Assembly: GCF_001721645.1 (NCBI RefSeq)
Contig: NZ_CP017141.1
Location: 4,402,001-4,466,000 of the forward strand
Source of the DNA: Pedobacter steynii
GTDB taxonomy: Bacteria; Bacteroidota; Bacteroidia; Sphingobacteriales; Sphingobacteriaceae
Reading direction: 5' to 3'
Length of the DNA: 64,000 bases
Part shown: positions 24,435-33,404 of the stretch, piece by piece
Layout of the letters: each line of letters opens with the position of its first letter
How positions within the stretch are numbered: the stretch's first letter is position 1
Notes under the pieces: model-generated
The model's input: the letters and a program-made list of their open reading frames with translations, nothing else
Databases searched by the model: none
What the model was told of the DNA's origin: nothing
Program-made: the position numbers and the translations under genes

Positions 24435-26858
24435 ATGTTTTTATCTATGCGATCTTTTGCTGATTTTTCTAATAACTACCTGACACAGCCCGATCTTGTT
24501 TTTTTTAACAGGATTTTGCAGTTTCAGAATGCTTATTATTCAAATGGTCAGAAAGAACGGGTGCTGGAGCAGTTATTACACGAGTTATGTGAGCTCACGC
24601 AAAGCGATTCGGCAGGTTTGATCAATAATAAAAACCGGTTGAAAGATGTTTTCGTGAACAATGGTCAGGTTGGTCTGGTTCATGCTACCTTTAAAAATAC
24701 TGGAACCGGAACCGGAAATTATCAGATAAAAAAGATCGGCGAGCAAAGTATGCTGATTTGCAGCATCAAAGATGCCGAAGGTATTGTGGGACTGATTTAT
24801 CTGATTCGTTCGAACCAGCCTTTTACTGTTGAGAATTATGCCATGATCAAGCCCGCAATTCCTATCCTGAATGGAATGCTGGCCTATATGAACCTGTATG
24901 GCAAGAGTGTTCCGGAGCTGGATATTCAATTGAAAAAGACCGCCAGTCTGCAATTACTGATAGAATCCCTTGATGACATCATCCTGGAGCTGGATGAAAA
25001 TACGGTCATTAAAAAAGTTTGGGTAAAAGATAAGAGTAAGCTGTTTATGCCGCCGGAACTCTTTATCGGGAAAACCTTAACAGAGGTGATGGGCGGTTTT
25101 GCCTATGTCTTTATGGAGTGTATACACGAGCTGCTCATTACCGGAGAACGACAGGAGTGTGTGTATCCGGATTTTGATGTGAACAAGGATTTCTGGTACA
25201 GTGCGAAGTTCCAGAAAATTGATGGAGAAAACGACGCTGATGCAGTCCGGGTGATCTGTGTGATTGAAGATATCACTGCTAAGAAGTTAATGAGCGATCA
25301 ATTACAGCAAAGTACAACGGAATTAAAAAGGATCAATAACTTATTGGATATTGGCCTGGATATCTCTAAGATGGGGGGCTGGGAATACCAGTTGCAAAAC
25401 AGGGAGCTTTTTGTGACCAAACAGATCAATGACATTAAAGATCTGGACCATCAGGTGGTACTTGACTATAAAACTATCCTTGATTACTTTGATCACGATA
25501 ATAAAATTATCCTGTTAAATACGCTTAACGAAGCCTTTAAAGGTTTCCAGCCTTTTGATATCGAGCTGGAGTTGACTTCTGCAACTTACCAGAAAAAATG
25601 GGTTAGGATCGCAGGAGTTCCGGTCTCAGAGAATGGATATGTTCAGTCCTTCAGGGGAATTCTGAAGGATATCACCCACAATAAAAAAAATCAGGAAGAG
25701 CTTATTGCAGCGAAGAATCTGGCAGAGCAGATTGCAAGAAAGAGAACGGAAATCCTTTCTATCATGAGTCATGAAATACGTACTCCGTTGAATGGGATTA
25801 TCGGAATCTGTAATCTGTTGAACCAGAATGATTTTCCTGATCCCCAGATCAGAGAGTATCTGGATCACCTGAGTTTTTCCTCTAACCATTTACTGAGTCT
25901 GGTAAATGATATCCTTGATCTGGAGAAAATTGAGAACAAGAAAATGGAACTCAATGAAACGGAGGGAGATCTGGTTGGTCTGGTTGGAAATATCATTAAA
26001 CAATTCCAGTCGCTGGCCGAAGTGAAGGGGCTTGAGCTAAAGTTTTATGCGGATCATGGAATTCCTTCTTCTGTTATCTTTGATGAGCTCCGGCTCGGAA
26101 GGATTTTGAATAACCTCATCGGGAATGCAATTAAATTTACCGAAAAGGGAGAAGTCCGGATTAGCCTTAAAGCGGTCAGACAAGAAGGAAGAATGATAAG
26201 GGTGCTTTTTAAGATTGAAGATACTGGAATTGGAATTCCCGAGCACCTTCATAACCTGGTGTTTGATAAGTTTCATCAGGTCCAGCAGGCGAGCCATAGA
26301 CAACAACAGGGAACTGGTCTTGGATTAAGTATCACCAAGGGCCTGGTTAGTTTATTTAAGAGTGAAATATTCCTGCGAAGCCGTGTAAATGAAGGGACTA
26401 CATTTGAATTTGAGATAGAATTCGAGGTGGTTAAAGGCCCCGACCTTCGTAGGGTAATTAAAGGAGAGCGGCGTATAAAGGATATTCTGCCTGGATTAAG
26501 GCTATTGGTCGTGGATGATAATCCTGTTAATTTGCTCGTTGCCAAGCGTCAATTGTGGAATTTTGGTATCGATGCGGAGCAGGCTGATAATGGATATACT
26601 GCTCTGGCCATGTTGAAAGCAGAGGAATTTGACATCATCCTGATTGATCTTCATATGCCGGGGATGGATGGTTATCAACTGGCAAGGCAGGTACAGGTAG
26701 ATTATCCGGAAACAAAAGTGATCATTTTTACTGCGGATATTCTGGAAGAGGTCAGGATGCGCCTGGCAGAAATGGGGATCACCTATGTTTTGTCTAAACC
26801 TTTTAATCCCGATGAAATGCATGAGCTGCTGTTGGAAGTCATCAATAACACCGGCTAG
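24435..26858 (+). CDS. Cytoplasmic hybrid histidine kinase/response regulator
   Basis: An 807-residue signalling protein without membrane segments. In order it has a GAF-like N-terminal domain (about 20-165), two PAS-like domains (about 170-285 and 295-420, the latter ending in a PAC-like QSFRGILKDITHNK), a HisKA dimerisation helix with the phospho-accepting His in IMSHEIRTPLNGIIG (about 445), an ATPase domain with DTGIGIPEH and GTGLGLSITKGL, and a C-terminal receiver domain whose acceptor Asp lies in IDLHMPGMDGY. The conserved receiver Thr and Lys are in IFTAD and LSKPF. No DNA-binding domain or partner regulator lies nearby, so its output passes to a phosphorelay elsewhere. The stimulus is unknown. 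Confidence 0.9.
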   Translation: MFLSMRSFADFSNNYLTQPDLVFFNRILQFQNAYYSNGQKERVLEQLLHELCELTQSDSAGLINNKNRLKDVFVNNGQVGLVHATFKNTGTGTGNYQIKKIGEQSMLICSIKDAEGIVGLIYLIRSNQPFTVENYAMIKPAIPILNGMLAYMNLYGKSVPELDIQLKKTASLQLLIESLDDIILELDENTVIKKVWVKDKSKLFMPPELFIGKTLTEVMGGFAYVFMECIHELLITGERQECVYPDFDVNKDFWYSAKFQKIDGENDADAVRVICVIEDITAKKLMSDQLQQSTTELKRINNLLDIGLDISKMGGWEYQLQNRELFVTKQINDIKDLDHQVVLDYKTILDYFDHDNKIILLNTLNEAFKGFQPFDIELELTSATYQKKWVRIAGVPVSENGYVQSFRGILKDITHNKKNQEELIAAKNLAEQIARKRTEILSIMSHEIRTPLNGIIGICNLLNQNDFPDPQIREYLDHLSFSSNHLLSLVNDILDLEKIENKKMELNETEGDLVGLVGNIIKQFQSLAEVKGLELKFYADHGIPSSVIFDELRLGRILNNLIGNAIKFTEKGEVRISLKAVRQEGRMIRVLFKIEDTGIGIPEHLHNLVFDKFHQVQQASHRQQQGTGLGLSITKGLVSLFKSEIFLRSRVNEGTTFEFEIEFEVVKGPDLRRVIKGERRIKDILPGLRLLVVDDNPVNLLVAKRQLWNFGIDAEQADNGYTALAMLKAEEFDIILIDLHMPGMDGYQLARQVQVDYPETKVIIFTADILEEVRMRLAEMGITYVLSKPFNPDEMHELLLEVINNTG

Positions 26859-26860
26859 CT

Positions 26861-27211
26861 TTATTCCATATCGCTCCAGTTGGAAAGATTCACCAGGATT
26901 GGCATTAAGGCTTTTCCTTTTTCAGTCAGATGATAATCTACACGCACCGGGATTTCGGCAATGATCTCTTTGCTAAGCAATCCATCTCTTTCCATATCTT
27001 TCAATTGTTTGCCCAGTGTCTGATCCGATATTCCCGGCAGAACGCTTTTCAGCAGACTGAACCGGTTTGTTTCTTCATAAATGTGAATCAGGATCAGTGC
27101 CTTCCATCTTCCGGAAATGGCGTCCAGAGCGGTATTAATCCTGCATGACCTTAGAAGAAAGGCTTTATTAACGGCATTTGATGAGGTTTCTTTAATCATT
27201 ACGCGGCTCAT
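26861..27211 (-). CDS. HxlR-family transcriptional regulator
   Basis: A winged-helix regulator of about 116 residues. The family core is present: CRINTALDAISGRWKALIL, then SLLKSVLPGISDQTLGKQLK (recognition helix) and the wing YHLTEKGKAL. The frame continues upstream to 27556, but those codons cover the divergent promoter and the start of the opposite gene, so ATG 27211 (or 27199) is right. It is divergent from a quinone-oxidoreductase-like gene, the classic layout in which HxlR proteins respond to quinones, aldehydes or other electrophiles and control the neighbour. A dyad CTCCC-AAATAA-GGGAG lies in between. Confidence 0.85.
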   Translation of the reverse strand: MSRVMIKETSSNAVNKAFLLRSCRINTALDAISGRWKALILIHIYEETNRFSLLKSVLPGISDQTLGKQLKDMERDGLLSKEIIAEIPVRVDYHLTEKGKALMPILVNLSNWSDME

Positions 27212-27225
27212 TTTTTTATGAGTTA

Positions 27226-27241
27226 CTCCCAAATAAGGGAG
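27226..27241. promoter_or_regulatory. Dyad between HxlR regulator and oxidoreductase
   Basis: CTCCC-AAATAA-GGGAG lies 14 bp upstream of the HxlR start and 26 bp upstream of the opposing -7 element, a good place for an operator of the HxlR protein. Binding is inferred. Confidence 0.4.
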
Positions 27242-27267
27242 CTCTGAGTATTTATTCTTTTGTGCTG

Positions 27268-27275
27268 TAGTTTTG
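27268..27275 (+). promoter_or_regulatory. Candidate -7 element of the oxidoreductase gene
   Basis: TAGTTTTG fits TAnnTTTG and lies 41 bp before the ATG at 27317, giving a leader of about 37 bases. Confidence 0.45.
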
Positions 27276-27316
27276 TGAGAGGGGTTTTCCCTAACAAATA
27301 TAAAAATAAAGTTACG

Positions 27317-28318
27317 ATGAAAGCAATTGTATTGGATGGCTTTGGCGGACTGGATAATTTCCGTCTTGCCGATATAGAAATGCCTGTAATGAAAGCAGAA
27401 GAGGTATTGATTCAGATTAAAGCGGCTGCATTTAATCCTATAGATTATCAAATGAGACTGGGCCGTAGAGAGAAGCACCGGATGACTTCTCCGATTCTGG
27501 GAAGAGAGTTGTCGGGGGTGATTATTGCGGTGGGAGATCTTGTACGGGGTTTTCAAGCTGGTGATGAAGTGTTGGCTGCTTCGGGTAGTATGGGTTCCAA
27601 CGGTAGTTATGCGGAATATATGGCCTTAAACCCGAAAATGATTGCGCATAAGCCTTCCAATATCAGTTTCGAGGAGGCAGCAGCGATTCCTTCTGCGGGA
27701 TTAACTGCATGGCAATGTTTTAAAAGGATGGATGTGAAACCAGGACAATCGGTTTTTATTACCGGAGGATCCGGAGCGGTAGGAAGTTTTCTAATTAGAA
27801 TTTTGAAGCAGCAAGGCATTCATCAGATCATTACAACTGCCGGTAACAGAAGGAGCATGGAAGCTTTATTTGCCCTTGGATTGGACGAGCATAATGTAAT
27901 TGATTATAAAACAGCACATTTGAAAGATCAGGTTATCGCAGCTAATGGTGGAAAGTCTTTTGATTTTGCGGTGGAGATTGTCGGAGGAGAGAGCTCAGAG
28001 CTTGCTGCGGAAGTGCTTAGGGTAAACGGAATCTATCTTGATGTGACTTTTCTGGGAACAGAGCAGGCCAGAGGGGTATTGTTTGATAAAGGATGTATCG
28101 TGGTCAATATCTCTAATTATGCTTATATCCTCGATAACAACATGATGTATTACGAGGAAACACTTCGTCAGGTTGTCGATCTGATTGAAGAAAATAAAAT
28201 CAGTCCTCCGGCGATAAATATAGTGGGAGAGCTTAGTATTAAGACGGTGCAGGAAGCTCATTCCCTGATGGAGAATAACCAGGTTCATGGAAAGAAAATC
28301 GTGATGAAAATCAGTTAA
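27317..28318 (+). CDS. Quinone-oxidoreductase-like medium-chain dehydrogenase (zinc-independent)
   Basis: NADPH-dependent oxidoreductase of 333 residues in the medium-chain dehydrogenase superfamily. The GroES-like half holds FNPIDYQMRLG and PILGRELSGVI; the Rossmann half holds the nucleotide motif ITGGSGAVGSF (about residue 150). The zinc-ligand Cys/His pattern of alcohol dehydrogenases is absent, so it fits the quinone oxidoreductase/enone reductase branch. ATG 27317 was chosen over the open frame from 27260, because the -7 element lies between them. Divergent from the HxlR regulator, which probably controls it. Confidence 0.87.
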   Translation: MKAIVLDGFGGLDNFRLADIEMPVMKAEEVLIQIKAAAFNPIDYQMRLGRREKHRMTSPILGRELSGVIIAVGDLVRGFQAGDEVLAASGSMGSNGSYAEYMALNPKMIAHKPSNISFEEAAAIPSAGLTAWQCFKRMDVKPGQSVFITGGSGAVGSFLIRILKQQGIHQIITTAGNRRSMEALFALGLDEHNVIDYKTAHLKDQVIAANGGKSFDFAVEIVGGESSELAAEVLRVNGIYLDVTFLGTEQARGVLFDKGCIVVNISNYAYILDNNMMYYEETLRQVVDLIEENKISPPAINIVGELSIKTVQEAHSLMENNQVHGKKIVMKIS

Positions 28319-28339
28319 GTACAAAGACTGATTGATAAA

Positions 28340-28372
28340 GCGCCCTCAAAAAGTGTCTGACTTTTGGGGGCA
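28340..28372 (+). terminator. Possible weak terminator after the oxidoreductase gene
   Basis: GCCCTCAAAAAG pairs imperfectly with CTTTTGGGGGC around a 7-base loop. No T-run follows, so the call is weak. Confidence 0.25.
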
Positions 28373-28397
28373 CTGCAGACGCTTATTGGGGTGCTTT

Positions 28398-28904
28398 TTA
28401 ATAAAAAGACACGCTTGATTTTATGTTTAGCACCTGGCATAAGGCCATAATTCTCGAGGTATCTGCGCGGTTAACGATAATGCCTTGTAAATCATCTCCA
28501 TAGCTGTCTCCAAATGAAATCAGCTGATGACCTGGAGGTATGCCTTTCAGGATCTTATTGATCCAGATAAAGTATTCGTCTGAGGAAGAGAAGTGGTTAT
28601 GTGGGAAGTCGGGAATGGGGCCGCCTGGGAATTCATCCTGTACTTGTTCGTGAAACTCGTCTATTTTATCGGAACGGAGCAAAAGGTCAAATAATTCTGA
28701 GCCGATTGACCAGGTCGCGATTCCTTCCGGATCTACCTCTAATAACCAGGTATATTCTTCACCTGCTTCCGAATTAAGGTATGCTTGAGGATCCTGATAA
28801 GCAAGGCAGATAATTTCTGTAATTCTGCTAATTTCTTCCTGTTCCAGCCGGCCATTTGCCAGAAGGCCGATAAGTTCTTTGATTAAATTCTGATCTGTGC
28901 TCAT
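28398..28904 (-). CDS. Hypothetical protein, possibly DUF6630-like
   Basis: A 168-residue soluble acidic protein with no signal peptide. Its C-terminal part, KGIPPGHQLISFGDSYGDDL followed by a hydrophobic strand and ALCQVLNIK, resembles the end of DUF6630 proteins, but this is from memory and uncertain. The N-terminal half is helical with an EEISRITEII heptad-like run. It is single, between two genes on different strands. No function can be given. Confidence 0.65.
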   Translation of the reverse strand: MSTDQNLIKELIGLLANGRLEQEEISRITEIICLAYQDPQAYLNSEAGEEYTWLLEVDPEGIATWSIGSELFDLLLRSDKIDEFHEQVQDEFPGGPIPDFPHNHFSSSDEYFIWINKILKGIPPGHQLISFGDSYGDDLQGIIVNRADTSRIMALCQVLNIKSSVSFY

Positions 28905-29004
28905 TTCTGATTGGTGTTTTCGCCAGTAATTTTTCTAATGAATTTCAGTTGACCGAAATAACTGAAAATTTTTTCTAAAATAAGAAAACGTATGGTCGTG
29001 GCAT

Positions 29005-29041
29005 AAAAAAAAGCATCCGGTTTTTAGGCGGATGCTTTTTA
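29005..29041 (-). terminator. Intrinsic terminator of the acyl-CoA dehydrogenase gene
   Basis: Stem AAGCATCCG/CGGATGCTT with A- and T-tracts outside, 20 bp after the stop on the minus strand. Confidence 0.85.
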
Positions 29042-29058
29042 AACTAGGTATTGATGGA

Positions 29059-30558
29059 TTAGGCGAAGTTCAGCCAGGAGCTGTCTGCCGAATAATCATC
29101 TATTACTTTAACGGTATTGTCGAACTGGAAGGATGCAATTAAAGCGGATACTTCTTGTTGAACCATCGTAATACAATTGTCAACCAGGTCTTTTCTGAAT
29201 CCTTTTTTCTGTAGGTTTAATACGTATCCGATGCAAATAATCCTTGTTAAAACCTTACCCAGATCCACCATTTTACGTTGTGACAAGCTTTCTGAAAGTG
29301 TGAAGGATAAGTCTTTCTTAAAATACTGGCAAGCTTCTGCAGTCAGGCTGAACATATTTAGGAAATCAAACAGATGTGATTGTTTCTGTTTTTTCATCGT
29401 TCTGGTGATCATTTCAGCGGTCTGGTTATACAGCATTTCATTAGAACCTTCAAAGATCTGGAATGGCCTGCTGTCCATAATTCCGCGGCCGCCGATATGA
29501 GTTGTTCTGTATCCGTTGGCACCGGAAAGTTGTACCAGCAATTGAGCTGATTCCTGCATCAGGTCAGTCACCACTGCTTTCATGGTATTTGCTTCCAGTC
29601 CCTCAGTCGCTAAATTGTGTTGAATACCACTAATTTCGCTACTGTGTGCACACATGGCAGAACAGATGGTATAAGCCGATTGTATTCTTGAAATCTGAAA
29701 CTGTACATTGTCTATCGCCATTAAATTACCAGCACCTACGATACGGCTATGGCAATGTTGCATGGCTTCGTCCAGCATTCGCTTGATAAAGCCCATTCCC
29801 ATTCCCGGGAATTGCATCCTGCTTCGGTGAAGAATGTCCAGCATCATTTTTATTCCGGTCGTTTCCGGTTTCAATCTGAAATGCTGAGGCACTACAAGAT
29901 CGAGCTTGTTTAGGCCGTATGGGATCATATAAAGACCGGCATTGTCAAAATATTCTTCCACAACAATGTGTTGTTTTGGCTGGGTGATGTCGCATAAAAA
30001 GAAGTCAATATCTCTGGCCAGGTCGCCATTTTCATTTTCATTTCTTGCGGCAATGATCCAGTAATCTGCCATTCCGGTAAGCCCCTGCCAGTGTTTGGTA
30101 CCTTTAATCTGGTAACCTTCCTGAATTTCTTTGCTGGTAGTCTTCATGTTAAGGGCATCGCTACCGTAATCAGGTTCGGTAATCATGAGGCCACCCATTT
30201 GTCCTTTTTCAAGGAAATTATTGAAAATTCCGGATTTAACTGATTCATCTGCATATTTAGAAACCGGTTCTAAAAAGAGGGCAATATTGATTCCAAAGGT
30301 TAAAGAAAGGGGAAGCGACTCATAAGATGCTGCAGCTAAAACGCCCAGACATTCCTTAACGATACTTCCACGGCCACCATATTGAGTTGGAATAGCTACC
30401 GAAAGCGGTTGCTGATCCATGATCCCCCGAAGTATTTCAGGAGGCAAGCCTCTCTCCAGACTAAGTTTGTCTATGTCAGATTGTACGTGGAATAAATTTT
30501 TTAAGGTTTGCTCGAAGTCTCTGATGTAATCAGAAAATCGGATGTCGGTTGATGTCAT
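29059..30558 (-). CDS. Acyl-CoA dehydrogenase family protein
   Basis: FAD-dependent dehydrogenase of 499 residues, expected to introduce a double bond into an acyl-CoA or related thioester. The middle domain has MITEPDYGSDA and GYQIKGTKHWQGLTGMADYW, the flavin- and substrate-binding strands. The C-terminal helical bundle has RGIMDSRPFQIFEGSNEML, in which the Glu of FEGSN is the usual catalytic base. About 100 residues follow the standard end of a short-chain enzyme, so it is longer than the common 380-residue type. No other beta-oxidation gene is nearby, so the substrate is open. Confidence 0.85.
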   Translation of the reverse strand: MTSTDIRFSDYIRDFEQTLKNLFHVQSDIDKLSLERGLPPEILRGIMDQQPLSVAIPTQYGGRGSIVKECLGVLAAASYESLPLSLTFGINIALFLEPVSKYADESVKSGIFNNFLEKGQMGGLMITEPDYGSDALNMKTTSKEIQEGYQIKGTKHWQGLTGMADYWIIAARNENENGDLARDIDFFLCDITQPKQHIVVEEYFDNAGLYMIPYGLNKLDLVVPQHFRLKPETTGIKMMLDILHRSRMQFPGMGMGFIKRMLDEAMQHCHSRIVGAGNLMAIDNVQFQISRIQSAYTICSAMCAHSSEISGIQHNLATEGLEANTMKAVVTDLMQESAQLLVQLSGANGYRTTHIGGRGIMDSRPFQIFEGSNEMLYNQTAEMITRTMKKQKQSHLFDFLNMFSLTAEACQYFKKDLSFTLSESLSQRKMVDLGKVLTRIICIGYVLNLQKKGFRKDLVDNCITMVQQEVSALIASFQFDNTVKVIDDYSADSSWLNFA

Positions 30559-30887
30559 AAATAGAATACAAATATTTTAATAAGATCGTTTCGCAAATAA
30601 GTGAATATTTATCTAGAATTCTTATAAATAATAAACAATTTTTGCTGAGTATCAAATTCAAAATAATGACAATGTAACGAATCATAAAATGATGCTGATC
30701 ACATTAGTCTATTTAGTATGATAAAGTAGGTCCCTATCCCTTCTTATACAGCTGTTTAATCCCCACATCGGTTCGCCGGAGGAAAGACATTTTTCCTTTG
30801 CGCACCGATGAGTGTAGGGAAATATACAAAAAATATTAGGTTACATGTATTTTTCTCCATTTTGGCGATTTATTTATATTTACCATT
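30559..30887. other. Gene-free region with a long nested hairpin
   Basis: This 329-bp region has no credible ORF. At 30766-30772 CATCGGT pairs with ACCGATG at 30804-30810. Inside, CGC/GCG (30774-30776 with 30800-30802), two G-T pairs, and AGGAAA/TTTCCT (30780-30785 with 30792-30797) continue the stem to a GACATT loop. TCCCTA (30731-30736) and TAGGGA (30815-30820) could close an outer stem. This is much more structure than expected in AT-rich spacer DNA. It could be a small RNA, a leader element for the following acetyltransferase, or a repeat palindrome. Confidence 0.5.
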
Positions 30888-31442
30888 ATGCTGAAAATTC
30901 CGACATTAAATACTGAGCGGCTTGTGCTGAAAGGGGTAACGATGGAAGATGTGCCTTCTTATTCGGGGTACTTCGTTGATTATGATGTGATCCGGTTCTT
31001 ATCTGCTGAAGTGCCATGGCCATATCCTGAAAATGGAGTTAGAGATTATATTGAGCATGTTCTTTTGCCTCAACAAGGTAAAGACCGTTGGGCATGGGGG
31101 ATCTTTCTGAAGGAGCAGCCTGATCAGCTGATTGGTTGTATCGATTTATGGCGTGAAGGCAAGCCTGAACACCGGGGTTTTTGGCTGGCTAAGCCATTTT
31201 GGGGTAGGGGAATCATGACCGAAGCAAACTTTCCGGTGATCGATGTTGCTTTTAATGAGCTTGGTTTTGAGCGACTGGTATTTGCAAATGCGCTTGGGAA
31301 CATCGCTTCCAGGAGAATCAAAGAAAAAACAGGTTGCGAACTCATCGGACTTAAAGCCACAGCCTTTGTTGATCCTTTATTAAAAGAAAGCGAAATCTGG
31401 GAATTAAGCAAGGAAAACTGGTTGAGGTTTAAAAATAGGTAA
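30888..31442 (+). CDS. GNAT-family N-acetyltransferase (RimJ/RimL type)
   Basis: A 184-residue acetyl-CoA-dependent acetyltransferase. TERLVLKGVTMED opens the protein, as in ribosomal-protein and amino-group acetyltransferases of the RimJ/RimL type. The acetyl-CoA-binding region is AKPFWGRGIMTEA (about residues 100-115), close to the usual Q/RxxGxG/A pattern. The C-terminal strand pair contains NIASRRIKEKTGCELIG, typical of the family. The acceptor is unknown. A conspicuous hairpin lies 78 bp upstream. Confidence 0.87.
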   Translation: MLKIPTLNTERLVLKGVTMEDVPSYSGYFVDYDVIRFLSAEVPWPYPENGVRDYIEHVLLPQQGKDRWAWGIFLKEQPDQLIGCIDLWREGKPEHRGFWLAKPFWGRGIMTEANFPVIDVAFNELGFERLVFANALGNIASRRIKEKTGCELIGLKATAFVDPLLKESEIWELSKENWLRFKNR

Positions 31443-31558
31443 TTCTTCCAGTTTTCTCTATGGAGAAGGAATCTGGAAAATATAGCAGTTGCAAGCGTTA
31501 ATAGTGCTTATTAAATCCTGCAGCTGCCTTTGTTATTGCCTGTAAGGTTCCTATGGAA

Positions 31559-31834
31559 TTACTTTTTGTTTACGAAAACGCCTTTAAAAGCAGACCAGCA
31601 TGCGTTTTTGATATCGATAGGAAGTCCATCTTTTACATAAAACTGAATTCCATTTGCATCGTAGAAATAACGGAAGTAATTACCCAGTTTGTCTGGTTTC
31701 TCTCCGGTATGGATATTTTCACGGTTCAGTAACCAGCGGGAATAAGTTACTTCAACACCATTTAAGGCATCTTCAAGGTCCTTAATTCTGCCAGAACTTT
31801 TATCGTTATTAATCAATTCACTATAATCTATCAT
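31559..31834 (-). CDS. Small hypothetical protein
   Basis: A soluble protein of about 91 residues that I do not recognise. Its C-terminal half is rich in aromatic residues (GNYFRYFYDANGIQFYVKD). The start at 31834 (MIDYSEL) was chosen because a clear -7 element, TATCTTTG at 31856-31863, overlaps the alternative ATG at 31858. It lies between a GNAT gene and an exonuclease gene, with its own promoter. Confidence 0.65.
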   Translation of the reverse strand: MIDYSELINNDKSSGRIKDLEDALNGVEVTYSRWLLNRENIHTGEKPDKLGNYFRYFYDANGIQFYVKDGLPIDIKNACWSAFKGVFVNKK

Positions 31835-31855
31835 ATTACATATTACTTTAATTGA

Positions 31856-31863
31856 CAAAGATA
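31856..31863 (-). promoter_or_regulatory. -7 element deciding the start of the small gene
   Basis: TATCTTTG on the minus strand, 21 bp upstream of ATG 31834. It rules out the upstream ATG at 31858, which would lie inside the promoter. Confidence 0.5.
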
Positions 31864-32033
31864 CGGATAATATAATGGTCCGGCGACTAAGCTCTGGTTT
31901 ATGACCGGCATCCGACTATTCTGCAGATATTTAAGGGATTCTGAAAGGCCGGAGAAAAGATATTTTAATTCGCTTCAGTTATACTAAATTTATTAGCATA
32001 TTTACAGCCTGAAATCACGTTTTTTAATAAATC

Positions 32034-33404
32034 ATGCTGTACGCTGTTGTAGATATAGAGACCACCGGTGGTTATGCCTCAGGAAATGGAATTACGGAAA
32101 TTGCAATCCTGATTCATGATGGGGTATCAGTGGTCAATTCATTTGAAACACTGATTAATCCGAAGCAATATATTCCCGATCATATTGAGGCTTTAACAGG
32201 AATCAGCAATGATATGGTTGAAAATGCCCCTGTATTTGCAGAGGTGGCTTCAGAAATCTACGATTTGCTTCATGATAAAGTGTTTGTAGCCCACAATGTG
32301 AATTTCGATTTTTCTTTTATCCGGCATCAGCTTGGTGAAGCCGGATATGATTTACAATGTAATAAACTGTGTACGGTAAGGCTGAGCCGTAAAATATTGC
32401 CAGGTCATAAATCCTATAGTCTGGGTAAGCTATGTGCTGCATTAAAAATTTCATTGAACAACCACCACAGGGCGGGGGGAGATGCGAAGGCTACTGCGGA
32501 ATTGTTGAGCATGCTGCTACAGAACGATACGGAAGGCATCATCCATCAATCCCTTAAAATTACTTCGAAAGAGCAGGCATTGCCCCCTAATTTATCGAAA
32601 TCCAAGATCGATCAGCTACCCCAGAATCCGGGGGTCTATTATTTTAAAGATCAGAAAGGAAAGGTCATTTATATCGGAAAAGCGAAAAGCTTAAAGAAAA
32701 GAGTGTGTTCCCATTTCAGTGGAAATAATGCAGGTAAGCAACGTCAGGATTTCCTGAAGAACATTTATAGTGTGGATTTTGAAGTGTGCGGAACAGAATT
32801 GATGGCTTTCATCCTGGAGGCGACGGAAATCAAAAGACTATGGCCGGAAAATAACCGGGCATTGAAACGTTACGAACAAAAGTATGCTTTGTATTCTTTT
32901 GAAGACCAGAAAGGTTACCTCCGATTGGGAATTGATACGTTCAAGAAGAACTTACCGGTATTGTATAGTTTCAATACGATTCTTGAAGGGCATCACCTTT
33001 TAAAGATCCTGATAAAAGATCATTTTCTATGTGAAAAGCTGTGTTATATTCAGAAAAACAGAATGGCCTGTACTGGTCATGAGGAGGGTAATTGCAGTGG
33101 GGCATGTGTGGGTAAGGAATCTGCTCCTGCCTATAATGTGCGGGTTAAATATGCAATTGCGCAACTGAAATCTATGCTTCCGAGCTTCGCCATTATAGAT
33201 GCAGGAAGAACGGAGGATGAGCAGAGCTGTATTTTAGTGGAGCAGGGTAAATTATATGGAATGGGGTATATATCTCAGTACTCAGATGTTCAGGAGCCTG
33301 AGCTCCTGAAATCTGCTTTAAAAGCTTATCCTTCGAATGATTACATCATGCACCTGATTCTGACGCATACGGAACAACACCCGCATAAGCGAATCGCTGT
33401 TTAA
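32034..33404 (+). CDS. DEDDh exonuclease fused to a GIY-YIG (UvrC/Cho-like) nuclease
   Basis: A 456-residue two-nuclease protein. Residues 1-165 are an epsilon-type 3'-5' exonuclease: VVDIETTGG (first DE), HNVNFDFSFI (second D) and HHRAGGDAKAT (H and last D). Residues about 195-275 are a GIY-YIG endonuclease: PGVYYFKDQKGKVIYIGKA. The C-terminal part has the Cys pattern CEKLCYIQ and GNCSGACVG, matching the Cys-bearing tail of Cho/UvrC. This fusion suggests excision-type DNA repair, cutting and then trimming. It ends 4 bp inside the opposite convergent gene. Confidence 0.88.
   Translation: MLYAVVDIETTGGYASGNGITEIAILIHDGVSVVNSFETLINPKQYIPDHIEALTGISNDMVENAPVFAEVASEIYDLLHDKVFVAHNVNFDFSFIRHQLGEAGYDLQCNKLCTVRLSRKILPGHKSYSLGKLCAALKISLNNHHRAGGDAKATAELLSMLLQNDTEGIIHQSLKITSKEQALPPNLSKSKIDQLPQNPGVYYFKDQKGKVIYIGKAKSLKKRVCSHFSGNNAGKQRQDFLKNIYSVDFEVCGTELMAFILEATEIKRLWPENNRALKRYEQKYALYSFEDQKGYLRLGIDTFKKNLPVLYSFNTILEGHHLLKILIKDHFLCEKLCYIQKNRMACTGHEEGNCSGACVGKESAPAYNVRVKYAIAQLKSMLPSFAIIDAGRTEDEQSCILVEQGKLYGMGYISQYSDVQEPELLKSALKAYPSNDYIMHLILTHTEQHPHKRIAV

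Noticed and set aside
27212-27556. N-terminal extension of the HxlR frame
   Set aside because: It covers the divergent promoter, a dyad and the start of the opposite oxidoreductase gene; the encoded residues are unlike HxlR proteins.
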